A DNA stretch of 64,000 nt from the IMG/VR virus record IMGVR_UViG_3300010354_000053, positions 1-64,000 of that record; one strand, written 5' to 3'. Below the pieces are notes generated by a model that saw only the letters and a program-made list of their open reading frames with translations, made no database searches and was not told the origin of the DNA. This stretch comes from a virus. Every line of letters starts with the position of its first letter. Position 1 is the first letter of the stretch. Below, in pieces: positions 52,221 through 61,694 of the stretch. The position numbers and the translations under genes were made by a program.

Positions 52221-54195
52221 CAAAGTAGTAATCTTGCGTATGATGCTCAATCATCAGCACAAGCTTACGATCTGAAATTTCTTTAATCGCGCTGATGCAG
52301 ATTTCCTGTGTAGCAAGATCGCAACCTTGCAGGCTTTCATCAAGCATCAAAATCGGGCTATTATACATATCTGATAAAGCTAATTGAAACGCTAAAACCA
52401 AACGGCTAAATTGACCACCAGATAAATCATCTTCATTGAGTGTTTCTAATACTTGTCCATCACATGTTAGCTCTAAATTAATTGCGGAAATTTCTTTATC
52501 TTTAGACTTTAGCTTTCTAGTAGTTTTTAATTCGGCTTTAACTCGACCGTCTAACAGTAGATCTAGCCAATATGTAGCACGGAAATTAATTTCATCGATA
52601 ATACTTTCTAGCGATTCCAACATTGACTTCTGCCAAACTTCGCCAATTTCACTGCAGCCAGAATATAGTTCTTTAGCGTCTTGCTTCTGTTTTGCAATCT
52701 CTACTAAAGATTCTGTTAACGCATTTAATTTTTGCTCGTACTCATTAATTTTATTGCTAATTTCTGCATTTTTATTAATCTGATCAAGCTTTGCTTGCAA
52801 AGCATTCTTCTTAGAAGTTTCTTTGCTTAGTTCATTTGAATATGTTTCTATTTTCATAAACGCAGATTGAATTTTGCTTTCTAGTTCAGCCATTGGAATC
52901 AAATTAGCGTTTGTGTTAATAATTTGGTCAGCTTTTTGTTTCTTTTTCTGTAGTCCCAAAATGTTATTTTCAACATCATCTGATAAAACTTTGTACTTTC
53001 GCATTTCTTTTAAATGATCACCCAATTGGCTTGCGGCCAACTCAAATTTTTGAATATTGTTTTTATGTTTAAGAATTTTTGTATTAATTTCAGATTCAAA
53101 ATTAGTGACTGAAATTGATTCTACAGCATCGTGATGGCTAAGAAACTCTTCACAAATTATTTTTAAATCTAAAATTCTGTCTACAATCTCTGGTTCGCCG
53201 TATAGCTCAATATTCTGTGTGAGATTAAATATTTTGCCCAAAGACAACTGTTTTTGTTCTTGATATCTTTCTAGGTTTTGCATCTGCGAAAGCAGCCATT
53301 CCATTTTGTTTAATTCTTGCTTCAGTTTTTTGGCTTGCTCTAAATATTCGTTTATTTGTTTGCTAACATAATCTTCTTTGAAATCAAGCAGCTTTTCTTT
53401 ATATTCGGCTTGTTTTACTGTTAATTCTTGAAGGTTTTCTTCATATTTAAATAAAAAATCGGAGGCCGATTGAAATACGTTACGTGCTGGATGATTTTTG
53501 TTTTCATTAAATTCATCTCGAGCTTTTTTGAGTTCATCAATCTTACGAGTTAACGTATAAATGTGACCTTCTGTCGCAGTAATTTTTTTCTGTAAATCTT
53601 TTGGCGCACCTTGTACATCAAACATAGTTTCCGACAGAGAGCTGATTGTGTTTTTAGCTTCTTTTATTTTGTCTTGGATGTTTTGTTCTTTGTGTTCTAA
53701 TTGGCTAAGTAAATTACCCACTTCCTTAGTTTTTTCGGTAATTTCTTCTTTTTGTTTAAATGGATCAGAGCCTTTAAACGCAAGCTCGTTAATTAATTCC
53801 ATTTGCTCTGAAGGAGACAAATTAATCAAACTATTCTTTTGATTTTGAGCAACATATGAACAAATATCAAATTCGGTTTTATTCATACGCAAAATATTTT
53901 CAATTTCATTCTGCGCGGTAGATGAACTAAGCCCGTTTACCTTGAGTATGTTTGGGCCACGACCTCTAGTTATTGAGAGATCAAAACCGTCGAATTGTAC
54001 CGATGTAGTTTCTTCATTCCATGTCGTAATCTTATTCTGTTTACCATAAAAAGCGTAGCTAATAGCTTTAAAAACAGACGACTTTCCCACACCGCTGCGC
54101 CCATGAATACGCACCATGCCAGTTTCGGGTAGAGAAAAAGATACGTCGTTATGATTACGGAAGTTTGTCAAAGATAAATTGATACGATTTTTCAA
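52198..54195 (-). CDS. sbcC: SbcC/Rad50/gp46-like nuclease ATPase subunit
   Basis: A 665-aa SMC-like ATPase. Walker A GRSGVGKS is at 32-39 after NLSLTNFRNHNDVSF, the signature LSGGQFSR at ~591-598, and Walker B ILMLDES with DES at ~619-621. Long charged coiled coils lie between (~140-560). I see no CxxC zinc-hook motif in the middle of the coil, unlike many Rad50/gp46 proteins. With the SbcD-like protein it would process DNA ends for recombination-dependent replication. The 41-base overlap with sbcD indicates coupled translation. Confidence 0.85.
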   Translation of the reverse strand: MKNRINLSLTNFRNHNDVSFSLPETGMVRIHGRSGVGKSSVFKAISYAFYGKQNKITTWNEETTSVQFDGFDLSITRGRGPNILKVNGLSSSTAQNEIENILRMNKTEFDICSYVAQNQKNSLINLSPSEQMELINELAFKGSDPFKQKEEITEKTKEVGNLLSQLEHKEQNIQDKIKEAKNTISSLSETMFDVQGAPKDLQKKITATEGHIYTLTRKIDELKKARDEFNENKNHPARNVFQSASDFLFKYEENLQELTVKQAEYKEKLLDFKEDYVSKQINEYLEQAKKLKQELNKMEWLLSQMQNLERYQEQKQLSLGKIFNLTQNIELYGEPEIVDRILDLKIICEEFLSHHDAVESISVTNFESEINTKILKHKNNIQKFELAASQLGDHLKEMRKYKVLSDDVENNILGLQKKKQKADQIINTNANLIPMAELESKIQSAFMKIETYSNELSKETSKKNALQAKLDQINKNAEISNKINEYEQKLNALTESLVEIAKQKQDAKELYSGCSEIGEVWQKSMLESLESIIDEINFRATYWLDLLLDGRVKAELKTTRKLKSKDKEISAINLELTCDGQVLETLNEDDLSGGQFSRLVLAFQLALSDMYNSPILMLDESLQGCDLATQEICISAIKEISDRKLVLMIEHHTQDYYFDEVVYIE

Positions 54196-55132
54196 GTTTA
54201 CGTTCCTTCACATAGTCAGAAAAACGTTCGGTAAAACTTTTTGTATTTGCCTGTAACTTGCGCTGTGTTTTTTCTTGATGATCTTCCGCAATGAATTTAA
54301 ACTTAACTTGCTTAGCCAATTTTTTATATTCTTTTGTTTTCTTAAACGCAATAATGTTAAACGATGTATCCTTGATAACAATGCGATATTCGTTTACAGG
54401 ATCAATCTGGAATTTATTGACGTCTTCAATTTTTATTTCACGTGTAACAAACTTTGGCATTTGTAAGTCAATAGCCTGAATAACTTTATAATTTTCATTT
54501 TTAATGTCAATTAAAAAAACAAACTTTTCTTCATCTTCACTAAATCGATGTTGGCATGGAGTTCCGGGGTACCAAATTAAATTTCCTACGGTGTGTTCAC
54601 CATGGATGTGTCCACTAATCACCTTGCACGATGGAAGCTCATCGCCATGTTCACTTTTTAACCCAGCTTCCATCAAACAGCCTTTGAATTCTTGATGAGC
54701 AAACAATAAAGTTTCTCTTCCTGATAACATCTCCATGGCTTTATGGAATGCTCCGGGAGGGCAATAAGGAATAAAACCGACGTGTGTATCATCAATACAA
54801 TCATATATAGGATGATCAACCACAACGTAATTTGGAGTGTTTTTAAATGGCGCAAGAGCATGAAATCTAGGTAAGAAAGTCTTGCTATCGTTCATTTCAT
54901 GGTTGCCAAGAATATGGACAATCTTTACATGGCTGTTTGCGCTTAAAAACTCAGAAAAAATAGTGAGGCAATCATTACGAACAATATCGTGCTCGTCAAA
55001 CACGTCACCTAGTAAAACTACCATCTCAGGGTTAACTGAAGATATAGTTTCAGTTAACCGAGATAACAGCAACTCTGAACGCTTTAATCTGCGGTGTGTT
55101 AGATGGATGTCCCCGACTACTAAACAATTCAT
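54155..55132 (-). CDS. sbcD: SbcD/Mre11/gp47-like nuclease subunit
   Basis: A 325-aa metallophosphoesterase with the Mre11 motif string: GDIHLTHRR (D8, H10), LLGDVFDEHD, ILGNHEMND, FAHQEF and SGHIHGEH. The C-terminal ~110 residues should bind the SbcC coil. First gene of the minus-strand replication/recombination run and overlapping sbcC. Role: Mn-dependent end resection with SbcC. Confidence 0.85.
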   Translation of the reverse strand: MNCLVVGDIHLTHRRLKRSELLLSRLTETISSVNPEMVVLLGDVFDEHDIVRNDCLTIFSEFLSANSHVKIVHILGNHEMNDSKTFLPRFHALAPFKNTPNYVVVDHPIYDCIDDTHVGFIPYCPPGAFHKAMEMLSGRETLLFAHQEFKGCLMEAGLKSEHGDELPSCKVISGHIHGEHTVGNLIWYPGTPCQHRFSEDEEKFVFLIDIKNENYKVIQAIDLQMPKFVTREIKIEDVNKFQIDPVNEYRIVIKDTSFNIIAFKKTKEYKKLAKQVKFKFIAEDHQEKTQRKLQANTKSFTERFSDYVKERKLEKSYQFIFDKLP

Positions 55133-55267
55133 AGCACCTCACTTTAAAGCTAGCGTACCAAAATTAATAAAATTGAAAACAAAAAAGTTCAGTTGTCATC
55201 CGATAGGTGTTTTCTTATTTCTACGATTGTGGTTTTATTTAAAAACAAACCCAAAAAAGAAGACGCT
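55133..55267. promoter_or_regulatory. Divergent intergenic region between sbcD and primase-like gene
   Basis: This 135-base AT-rich gap separates genes going in opposite directions and must drive both. I see no clear -10/-35 pair, inverted repeat or hairpin. An in-frame extension of the plus-strand gene reaches 55193 without a ribosome site, so I leave it as non-coding. Confidence 0.3.
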
Positions 55268-57193
55268 ATGGCAAAAGCGCAAAATATATATTTTCCATTC
55301 TTTGTCAGAAGACGATGGGAAAAAGATACACAAATCATTCCATACTTTAAAATCAATAATCTTTTTCTTGATCAAAACAAAGATAAAGATAAAAAATATC
55401 TAGTTTTTTATAATAAGAAAAACATTGAAAAAATCAAACAGATAAAAACTAATCGATACATACCGTTTGTGCAGCCGACGAATGACTTTTTGCCACAAAC
55501 TACATTTGTGATTGATTTCGATTTAAAAGAACATTTGCCAGAAATCACGCAAAAAATTGTGAATGGTTTTTCTAAACTTAATTCAATTTTAAACGGTAAA
55601 TGTCTGTTAGTCAACAGCTCTAGTGGTGTCGGCTGGCATATTATTTTTGTAGCGAACGGAAATATAGAACCTAAAAACTATCAACAGTTACAAAAAGATA
55701 TAATACAAAGTTTATTTAACGATATTCAAGATTATATTGATTTCAACGCATCGTTATCTAAAAAACAAGGTTTTTATCATCTTGCGTATTTTCCAGAGTG
55801 GATTGAGAATGGATATATTAATATCACTAAACGAGAGCAGGGAAGAAATAGAAACTTTTGGACTTCGAAGATTGCGCTTGATTCTTTTGAAATCCATTCT
55901 TTGCAAGATAATTTAATCCCATTTGAAAAACGCGATTTCTATAGATTAGATAATGATCTGAAAAAAACTATAGAATTTATAGAACGAGCATCAACATTTA
56001 ATAATCAAACTGTAAAAAACCAATATGCGAGTAGATTTATTAATATTATTGGTTGTATTTCTCAGTCTTCAAATTTTCAAATTAGATCTTTGCTTAGTAA
56101 GCATAATGTTTCAAATATTCGAAAAACCCATCCACTAAGTGCAGATTTTTTATCGAAGGCTGCTCTATCTATTTCTAGATACACTCAATATTATAGAGAG
56201 TTTGATAGTTTTCTAAATCCAGAAGAACAAATTGAACCCGTTGAAGACTTCAGCCGGTTAATACTCTTATCTAAAGAGATCAATTTTAATAAATCGGTAA
56301 ACAAATATTTTGGGACTGGGAAAATAGATAAGGCGTTTTATTTTGAATCGGAAATCAAATTCTTAGATAATCTTTTTATTGATTGTCTACAAATTTCATT
56401 AATCAAAAATCCAGAAAAATGCCTACAGATTTTAGAAAAAAACATTCAACTTATTGATGAAAAACAGATTGTTGTTGAGGCTCAAACAATTAAGCGATTC
56501 ATTAAATTTGTGTTTGAAATAAAACAACTTGAGAAAAAAATTCATACTCAAAAAAATAATTTTATTCTGAATGATGAATTGGTTGAAGATTTTCTGAAAA
56601 AAGTTTTTGAAAATGATTACAAAAACCTTTCTATTTCTAAACAAAACGAACAAACTTTAAAAAAAATCTGGCGTGTAGAAAAAGAATGGCTAATGAAAGG
56701 TTTTAAACAACTTTTAGCGTTTATTTTACATTTAAAAATGGCCGAAAATAATCTTTTTATTGATATTGGTCTAGAAGATTTTAAACAATTTTGGAATACA
56801 CATGAAAGAAAAGCCACTGCGTTACGCCAATTGCTTATGCCTAGCCTATCAAAAGATATTAATGAGTATAAAGCACACTGGAAACGCCGGGGTTTCATGA
56901 TTGATTGGAAGTTGATAGAAAATTTCTGCTCTACGGGATTTGTTTTTACACCGCAATATCTAGCAACAAGATTAGGCAATGGTAACACGTGGAGTATCAT
57001 TCGCGTTTATGCTAAACCCTTAGTTATCAATCACGGTTTACATGAAGCTTGCAAAATATTTAATGAGGCTTTATGGTTATCAGAGGCAAAGAATAAAAAA
57101 CAGCGGATCAGAGAATTTGCTCTTTTCGCTAGAAAAATATCTAGGCAATTACAGGAACAGCGATGCAAATCACAAGTGCAGACGGCAGAATAG
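55268..57193 (+). CDS. AEP-like primase candidate
   Basis: A 641-aa protein starting MAKAQNIYFPFF (AGAAGA before the ATG). The N-terminal part shows two motifs of archaeo-eukaryotic-type primases: FVIDFD (D83, D85) and NSSSGVGWHIIF (S119-G-x-G-x-H124). A later KKQGFYHLAYF may be the third. The C-terminal ~400 residues are helical and unrecognised, possibly a primase C-terminal or helicase-loading domain. The plus-strand operon continues into a methyltransferase-like gene and the chaperonin. If right, the phage primes with an AEP enzyme next to a bacterial-type polymerase. A typical DnaG-like toprim is not seen in this window. Confidence 0.45.
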   Translation: MAKAQNIYFPFFVRRRWEKDTQIIPYFKINNLFLDQNKDKDKKYLVFYNKKNIEKIKQIKTNRYIPFVQPTNDFLPQTTFVIDFDLKEHLPEITQKIVNGFSKLNSILNGKCLLVNSSSGVGWHIIFVANGNIEPKNYQQLQKDIIQSLFNDIQDYIDFNASLSKKQGFYHLAYFPEWIENGYINITKREQGRNRNFWTSKIALDSFEIHSLQDNLIPFEKRDFYRLDNDLKKTIEFIERASTFNNQTVKNQYASRFINIIGCISQSSNFQIRSLLSKHNVSNIRKTHPLSADFLSKAALSISRYTQYYREFDSFLNPEEQIEPVEDFSRLILLSKEINFNKSVNKYFGTGKIDKAFYFESEIKFLDNLFIDCLQISLIKNPEKCLQILEKNIQLIDEKQIVVEAQTIKRFIKFVFEIKQLEKKIHTQKNNFILNDELVEDFLKKVFENDYKNLSISKQNEQTLKKIWRVEKEWLMKGFKQLLAFILHLKMAENNLFIDIGLEDFKQFWNTHERKATALRQLLMPSLSKDINEYKAHWKRRGFMIDWKLIENFCSTGFVFTPQYLATRLGNGNTWSIIRVYAKPLVINHGLHEACKIFNEALWLSEAKNKKQRIREFALFARKISRQLQEQRCKSQVQTAE

Positions 57194-57861
57194 TGATAAT
57201 GATCACGGACGATATTTATAATAAAAGCATTTATCCGCAGTGCGATTTTAGCATCATTGAATTGCCCCTTGAGTCCAAAGACGCTAAAAAAATGTACCAG
57301 CAGCTGTATAAAACTCAAAAAAATAACCATATTTCCCTTCAATACAGCAGACTTCCAAAAAAACTGCGCCTCAAAGCTATGAGCAATGTTTATTTGGGCG
57401 ATGAAATTGGTTTTAAATTTTATGATTATATAACAATTGTTTCGCAGCAGCCGTGTAGGCAGCCTCCTAATCATTTATCCCCACTTGGAGAAGTCGGCAT
57501 CTTATTTACTAAGAACGAAGAGCCGAATACTAAAACAACCAACTGGTTTAATCCCGAAATTGGCGATTGCACAAACGTTTGGGATGTTAGTTTTCAGCCA
57601 AAAGAGGGAAGCGGGCAGACTGTATCAAAAAAATTTGCGTGGGAGATAGGTTATCTTTTAGCAAATTTAGCGAGTCCGCTCATTTGTAGAAAATTTTTAA
57701 TACTGGGTCTGCCTGAGTTGTCAATGGCAAGGTTTGCATTACATTCAAACTTGCAAATGTATGCAATAACTTCAGATGAGTTTACGGCTAATAAAATTAT
57801 CAAAGATTATGATAAGGCGTGTAAAAGCGAGGTACAGGATAAATCATGGCAAAAGAAATAA
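57163..57861 (+). CDS. DNA methyltransferase-like fold, probably inactive or atypical
   Basis: A 232-aa protein, overlapping the primase-like gene by 31 bases and the chaperonin by 16. The central part (NHLSPLGEVGILFTKNEEP, then TNVWDVSFQPKEGSGQTVSKKFAWEIGYLLANLASP) follows the order of N6/N4-type DNA methylases, and KFLILGLPELSMARFALHSN lies where the cofactor loop would be. The usual DPPY and DPFxGSGT motifs are not visible. It could be a degenerate methylase that binds DNA, or an unrelated protein. Low confidence. Confidence 0.3.
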   Translation: MQITSADGRIVIMITDDIYNKSIYPQCDFSIIELPLESKDAKKMYQQLYKTQKNNHISLQYSRLPKKLRLKAMSNVYLGDEIGFKFYDYITIVSQQPCRQPPNHLSPLGEVGILFTKNEEPNTKTTNWFNPEIGDCTNVWDVSFQPKEGSGQTVSKKFAWEIGYLLANLASPLICRKFLILGLPELSMARFALHSNLQMYAITSDEFTANKIIKDYDKACKSEVQDKSWQKK

Positions 57862-59456
57862 AATATGGACACGAGGCAAGAAATAAAGCCGTTCAAGCAT
57901 TGGAAGAAATTTCCTATATTGTTGGCAGTACTCTTGGGCCTGGTGGTAAAACTGTTCTTTTAAGTCGTCGTAATTCTGCCGATGAAATTTCTGTTTCTCA
58001 TACTAAAGACGGGTTTAATGTATTAAACAGTTTGCGTTATACCGATCCGGTATTTGACGCCGTGCATAAACTTTGCCTACAGGCTAGTGCAAACTCGGTT
58101 GTGTCATCCGGAGACGGCACAACTTCAACTATTGTAATGGCTGCAGCTTTTGCTAAGGCTCTGGTCAATAGTGGAAATAATCCACAGGCGGCAGCTCGAA
58201 AGTTTCGCAAAGAAATTCAAAATGCTATAGAGGCTATTAAAAGCGAAGCTGTGGCTAGTGATGAAGCAGTTTATAAAGTGGCGCTTACTAGTGCTAACGG
58301 AGATGAGGAGCTTACTAAGTTTGTAATGGATGCAGTATCTCAAAGCTCAGCTTATGGAACTGTAATTGTAGAAAAGAACCCTATGTCTAAAGATCCTTAT
58401 AGGATTGATAAGGAATACGGTTACCAAGCTGGCACAGGATACAGCTATTATCTGCCATTTGCGCAAAGCATTCGACCAAACTTAGCAAATAATGCCGAGT
58501 TTACTCTTAAAAAATGCCATGTATTGCCATATAACGGCGACCTAATGATGATGTCTCAAGTTAAGCCAATGCTGGAGTCTTTAGCAAGAAATGCAACCGG
58601 TGGATGGAACTTATTGATTATTTGTCATCAGATTGCTGAAGATTTGGCTGCAAATTTGGCATTTTTTAATCGACAAAACCCTAATGCAAAAGTGTTTGTT
58701 GTAAGAACCACGCCCTCGGCAGAGCTGAATGGGCAGGTCCAACAACTTAATGATATTGCCTCGTATACTGGGGCAAAAGTTATGGATGGGGGCAGTTTAA
58801 CTCACTTGGTGATAGAAGATTTTGGCGACTGCCAGTCAGTTCGGATTGGACCACATAAAACTTTCATCTTAGGCAAATCTGAACGTAATTGGATTATTGA
58901 GCGAGCAGAACAAAATGAAGAATCGGCTCGCCTAGCACCAAGCCAAATGGATCGTGACATCATTCATTCCCGTAATGCATCGCTGACTGGTGGTTGTGTC
59001 AAGCTTATTATTGGCGGTTCGTTAATGAGTGATCTACAAGAACGAGCCGACCGTGCTGATGACGCTATTAAAGCTTCGCAAGCTTGTTCACGCTCAGGAG
59101 CTCTGCCGGGCTGCGGTGCATCGTACATGCGAGCGGGGCAGCAAGCTAAGGTTTCTGAATCCGTACAGACAGCGCTTGCGAGCATTCATAATGTGATTAT
59201 GACAAATTTTGGCGAAACGCCTATGAAGCATTTTGATAAAAATCAAACATATTATATTACCGACAATGATATCCAAAAGGTCGAAAACTTTTTAGACCAT
59301 GGAGTTGCTGATAGTTTTGAAACTATTCGGTCAGTTATCACAAACGCCTTTGAACTAGGTTTGTTGGTGACAAATTTAGGTGGATATAGCCTTGAAGCAG
59401 ATTTAGATCAAATGGAGCAGGCGGCAAGGGCTAAAGAAATTTTAAGAGGCGTATAG
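57846..59456 (+). CDS. groEL: GroEL-type chaperonin
   Basis: A 536-aa chaperonin. Equatorial motifs are intact: YGHEARNKAVQALEE, STLGPGGKTVLL, TKDGFNVL (D55) and GDGTTSTIV (D90, matching GroEL D87); near the end are ADRADDAIKASQACSRSGALPGCG and the C-terminal equatorial helices. It has no GGM tail. Length is close to GroEL (548). Large phages carry such proteins to fold capsid or other virion proteins. No groES-like gene is visible beside it, so it may use the host co-chaperonin or work without one. Confidence 0.9.
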   Translation: MAKEIKYGHEARNKAVQALEEISYIVGSTLGPGGKTVLLSRRNSADEISVSHTKDGFNVLNSLRYTDPVFDAVHKLCLQASANSVVSSGDGTTSTIVMAAAFAKALVNSGNNPQAAARKFRKEIQNAIEAIKSEAVASDEAVYKVALTSANGDEELTKFVMDAVSQSSAYGTVIVEKNPMSKDPYRIDKEYGYQAGTGYSYYLPFAQSIRPNLANNAEFTLKKCHVLPYNGDLMMMSQVKPMLESLARNATGGWNLLIICHQIAEDLAANLAFFNRQNPNAKVFVVRTTPSAELNGQVQQLNDIASYTGAKVMDGGSLTHLVIEDFGDCQSVRIGPHKTFILGKSERNWIIERAEQNEESARLAPSQMDRDIIHSRNASLTGGCVKLIIGGSLMSDLQERADRADDAIKASQACSRSGALPGCGASYMRAGQQAKVSESVQTALASIHNVIMTNFGETPMKHFDKNQTYYITDNDIQKVENFLDHGVADSFETIRSVITNAFELGLLVTNLGGYSLEADLDQMEQAARAKEILRGV

Positions 59457-59463
59457 TATTATA

Positions 59464-59715
59464 ATGAAAAAGAAATTTTCTGCAAAAATTGAGTTTTTGT
59501 TACCAGATGATTTTGAAGGCTCGTACCTTGAAGCGTTGAGAGAATATGTTGGGTATTTAGAGAAGAACGGATCGGAGGAAACAAACATTCCACAGTTTCT
59601 GCCAGAAGATTGGCACTTTGCGTTTTCATTAGGGCAGGGAAAGAAATCCTGCCATAGCTATTCAATAGAATTATTCGGAGTAGATGTTCAGGAATTAGAA
59701 GAATATCTCGATTAA
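59464..59715 (+). CDS. Small protein of unknown function after chaperonin
   Basis: An 83-aa acidic protein (MKKKFSAKIEFLLPDDFEGSYLEALREYVGYLE...) 7 bases after the chaperonin stop. Compact mixed fold with a C-terminal acidic helix (VQELEEYLD). It has no GroES signature. It could be a co-factor or an unrelated small protein; the gene is supported only by position and length. Confidence 0.45.
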   Translation: MKKKFSAKIEFLLPDDFEGSYLEALREYVGYLEKNGSEETNIPQFLPEDWHFAFSLGQGKKSCHSYSIELFGVDVQELEEYLD

Positions 59716-59728
59716 TTAATAAAAAGAT

Positions 59729-59756
59729 GTGATATACTTTTATAGTGTTTTTTCAC
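59729..59756 (+). promoter_or_regulatory. Possible promoter/hairpin before abundant virion gene
   Basis: The 63-base gap has a -10-like TATACT (59733-59738), a second TATAGT at 59741, and a GTG-T6-CAC hairpin (59745-59756). The start that follows has a strong AAAGGAGT ribosome site. No good -35 box is seen. The next gene appears highly expressed from its codon use. Confidence 0.3.
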
Positions 59757-59778
59757 ACACACAAAGGAGTATTTTGTT

Positions 59779-61626
59779 ATGCAGATTAAAAAGAAGTTTA
59801 TTAAGAATAATGCAGTTGATGGTGCGAAACTGCTTCTTCTTAACGATCAATCCGTTCGCGCCCTAGACGCTAGCGATAACGTTGTTGAGCTCATGAAGCT
59901 AGATGCTTCTGGCGATCTTCGTATGCTAGTTCTTCCAAAGGCATCCGTTGACCCTTCAGATGCAGAGCATCTAGCTCGTAAAGGCTATGTTGATACCGAA
60001 GTTTCTGGTGCGTTAAGCTCCGCAAACAGCTATACAGATGCACAGATTGCAGCAACTGTTGGTGCAGCTCCTGATCTTCTAAATACATTGCAAGAACTTT
60101 CAGCAGCTCTTGGCGATGATGAAAACTTTGCTTCAACAATCGCAAGCCAAATTAGTGCTCTTGATGGCAGACTAGATACACTAGAAGGCGACGAAAGCGT
60201 TGCTGACTCTGTTGAGCAACGAATTTCTGAGCGTCTTAACCCATCTGATTCACGCAGATTCCTCTATGTAGACCTTACTGCTCCCGGCGGTTGGCATAAA
60301 GAATCTGAAAGTCTTTCATATACGCCAGATGGTACTGTTTTTAAGCCATTCAATACCATCCAAGCCGCTATTAACCATGGCTATACTCAACTAGATGACA
60401 TGACTTACGGAAATAGTGATGCAAATCATGACTTCGTAGTCGTTATTCGTGCGCTTGCTGCTGGAGATAGCACTGGTGCAAACGTAAGTATGCAAACTGG
60501 TAATAACGCTAGACCTCTTAGTATTAGTATTGACCCAGATGCAATTCGTACTGCGGCTGGCCTGAATGCTCTTTCTGCTGCTGGCGGCGGAAAATGTACA
60601 ATCATGGTCGAAGATGGTTTAATTAACGGTATTATTCCAATTAAACTAGTTGGTACAATCACAATTGCTGGTGCAAATACTACTCGTATTAAAATGAAGA
60701 ATATCTTCATTGAAGCTCCGGGCGGTGTTAATAATACAGTGCTAACTATCAACGGTACTGCTGGTCGCCACTATTTCGAAAATTGCGGTTTTTCTGGTAC
60801 CGTCCAATTTTCTGGTGCATGGCGCCGTTGGCATGATTTCACAAATGGCTACCACTATGGTCTAAAAATGCAAGGTACTCCTGCAGCAGACCAGAGTGTT
60901 TCGTTGAATCAAGAACAAGCTCTTGCTCAACAGCTTGTAGACTGCGGTACTCTTGTAGTTAATAACTGTGAAAGAATCCACTCTGTTGTTCATAATGCGG
61001 GTATTGTTTCTATTGCAAAATCTGCATTTACAAACGTTGCTGGTTTGGTGTCTTCGGCTGCAAGCCCTGGTGCTCTCTACCTAAGAGACGTTATGTTACA
61101 TAACGGAGCTGCTTATTGTGCATTAACAAAAACCGGTTCTGCTCCTTATTTGTTCACCAACGTCACAAGATCAGCCGCTGCAGAAAATGTTGCCGCTGGT
61201 ACGCGAATGGCTCTTGGTGCATCTGCAGGCGACTTTAAATTCGTTCCAGCTTCTGTTGGCGATTGGACAGTTGCAGCGGGCGGAGAAGCTTCTGTTAAGT
61301 CTGCACTTGATGAGCTAAAATCCCAAGTTGTTTCTTCGTTGAATCAATTGGCAGATATTACGTGGGTTTCAGGAAGCTTTGAAATCACTGCACAAATGAT
61401 TGCTGATGGATATGTTGATTTAGGATTTGGCGCAGAATATGCAGAGGGCTCTCTAGTAGCGTTTATAGACAGACTAGCTATCCATGAAGGCGATGATTTT
61501 TCTTTGATCAATCTTGGCGACAATTGGAGAATGGCGTTTGATGGAAGTTTACTACCCGGTGGCGAGGAAGCACTTGCTGAGGGCGATAAAATTCGCATTA
61601 AATACCAGACCAGATCTGTTATCTAA
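59779..61626 (+). CDS. Abundant virion surface protein with beta-helix (head fibre or spike)
   Basis: A 615-aa protein. Residues ~40-160 contain SDAEHLARKGYVDTEVSGAL and LLNTLQELSAALGDDENFAST, patterns common in phage head-fibre and tail-fibre N-termini. Residues ~165-440 look like a beta-helix with stacked strands and glycine turns (GTITIAGANTTRIKMKNIFIE; HYFENCGFSG). A C-terminal domain follows. Its codons are more GC-rich and uniform than those of the fibre genes, suggesting high expression. It has strong ribosome binding and its own terminator, consistent with a major surface protein. Location on head or tail is uncertain. Confidence 0.65.
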   Translation: MQIKKKFIKNNAVDGAKLLLLNDQSVRALDASDNVVELMKLDASGDLRMLVLPKASVDPSDAEHLARKGYVDTEVSGALSSANSYTDAQIAATVGAAPDLLNTLQELSAALGDDENFASTIASQISALDGRLDTLEGDESVADSVEQRISERLNPSDSRRFLYVDLTAPGGWHKESESLSYTPDGTVFKPFNTIQAAINHGYTQLDDMTYGNSDANHDFVVVIRALAAGDSTGANVSMQTGNNARPLSISIDPDAIRTAAGLNALSAAGGGKCTIMVEDGLINGIIPIKLVGTITIAGANTTRIKMKNIFIEAPGGVNNTVLTINGTAGRHYFENCGFSGTVQFSGAWRRWHDFTNGYHYGLKMQGTPAADQSVSLNQEQALAQQLVDCGTLVVNNCERIHSVVHNAGIVSIAKSAFTNVAGLVSSAASPGALYLRDVMLHNGAAYCALTKTGSAPYLFTNVTRSAAAENVAAGTRMALGASAGDFKFVPASVGDWTVAAGGEASVKSALDELKSQVVSSLNQLADITWVSGSFEITAQMIADGYVDLGFGAEYAEGSLVAFIDRLAIHEGDDFSLINLGDNWRMAFDGSLLPGGEEALAEGDKIRIKYQTRSVI

Positions 61627-61637
61627 TTCGGTATAGT

Positions 61638-61675
61638 AAAAAAAAACCCCACCAAGAAATTGGTGGGGTTTTTTT
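61638..61675. terminator. Bidirectional intrinsic terminator with GAAA loop
   Basis: CCCCACCAA (61647-61655), loop GAAA, TTGGTGGGG (61660-61668), with A8 on the 5' side and T7 on the 3' side. A perfect 9-bp stem between convergent genes, able to stop transcription from both directions. Confidence 0.95.
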
Positions 61676-61694
61676 GTTTATGAAACACTTCAAA

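Noticed and set aside
54882-55403. A 173-codon plus-strand frame over the start of sbcD
   Set aside because: It overlaps the well-supported sbcD gene in antisense and the primase-like gene in another frame, with no ribosome site.
57031-57474. A 147-codon minus-strand frame
   Set aside because: It overlaps two coupled plus-strand genes and has no ribosome site or recognisable motif.
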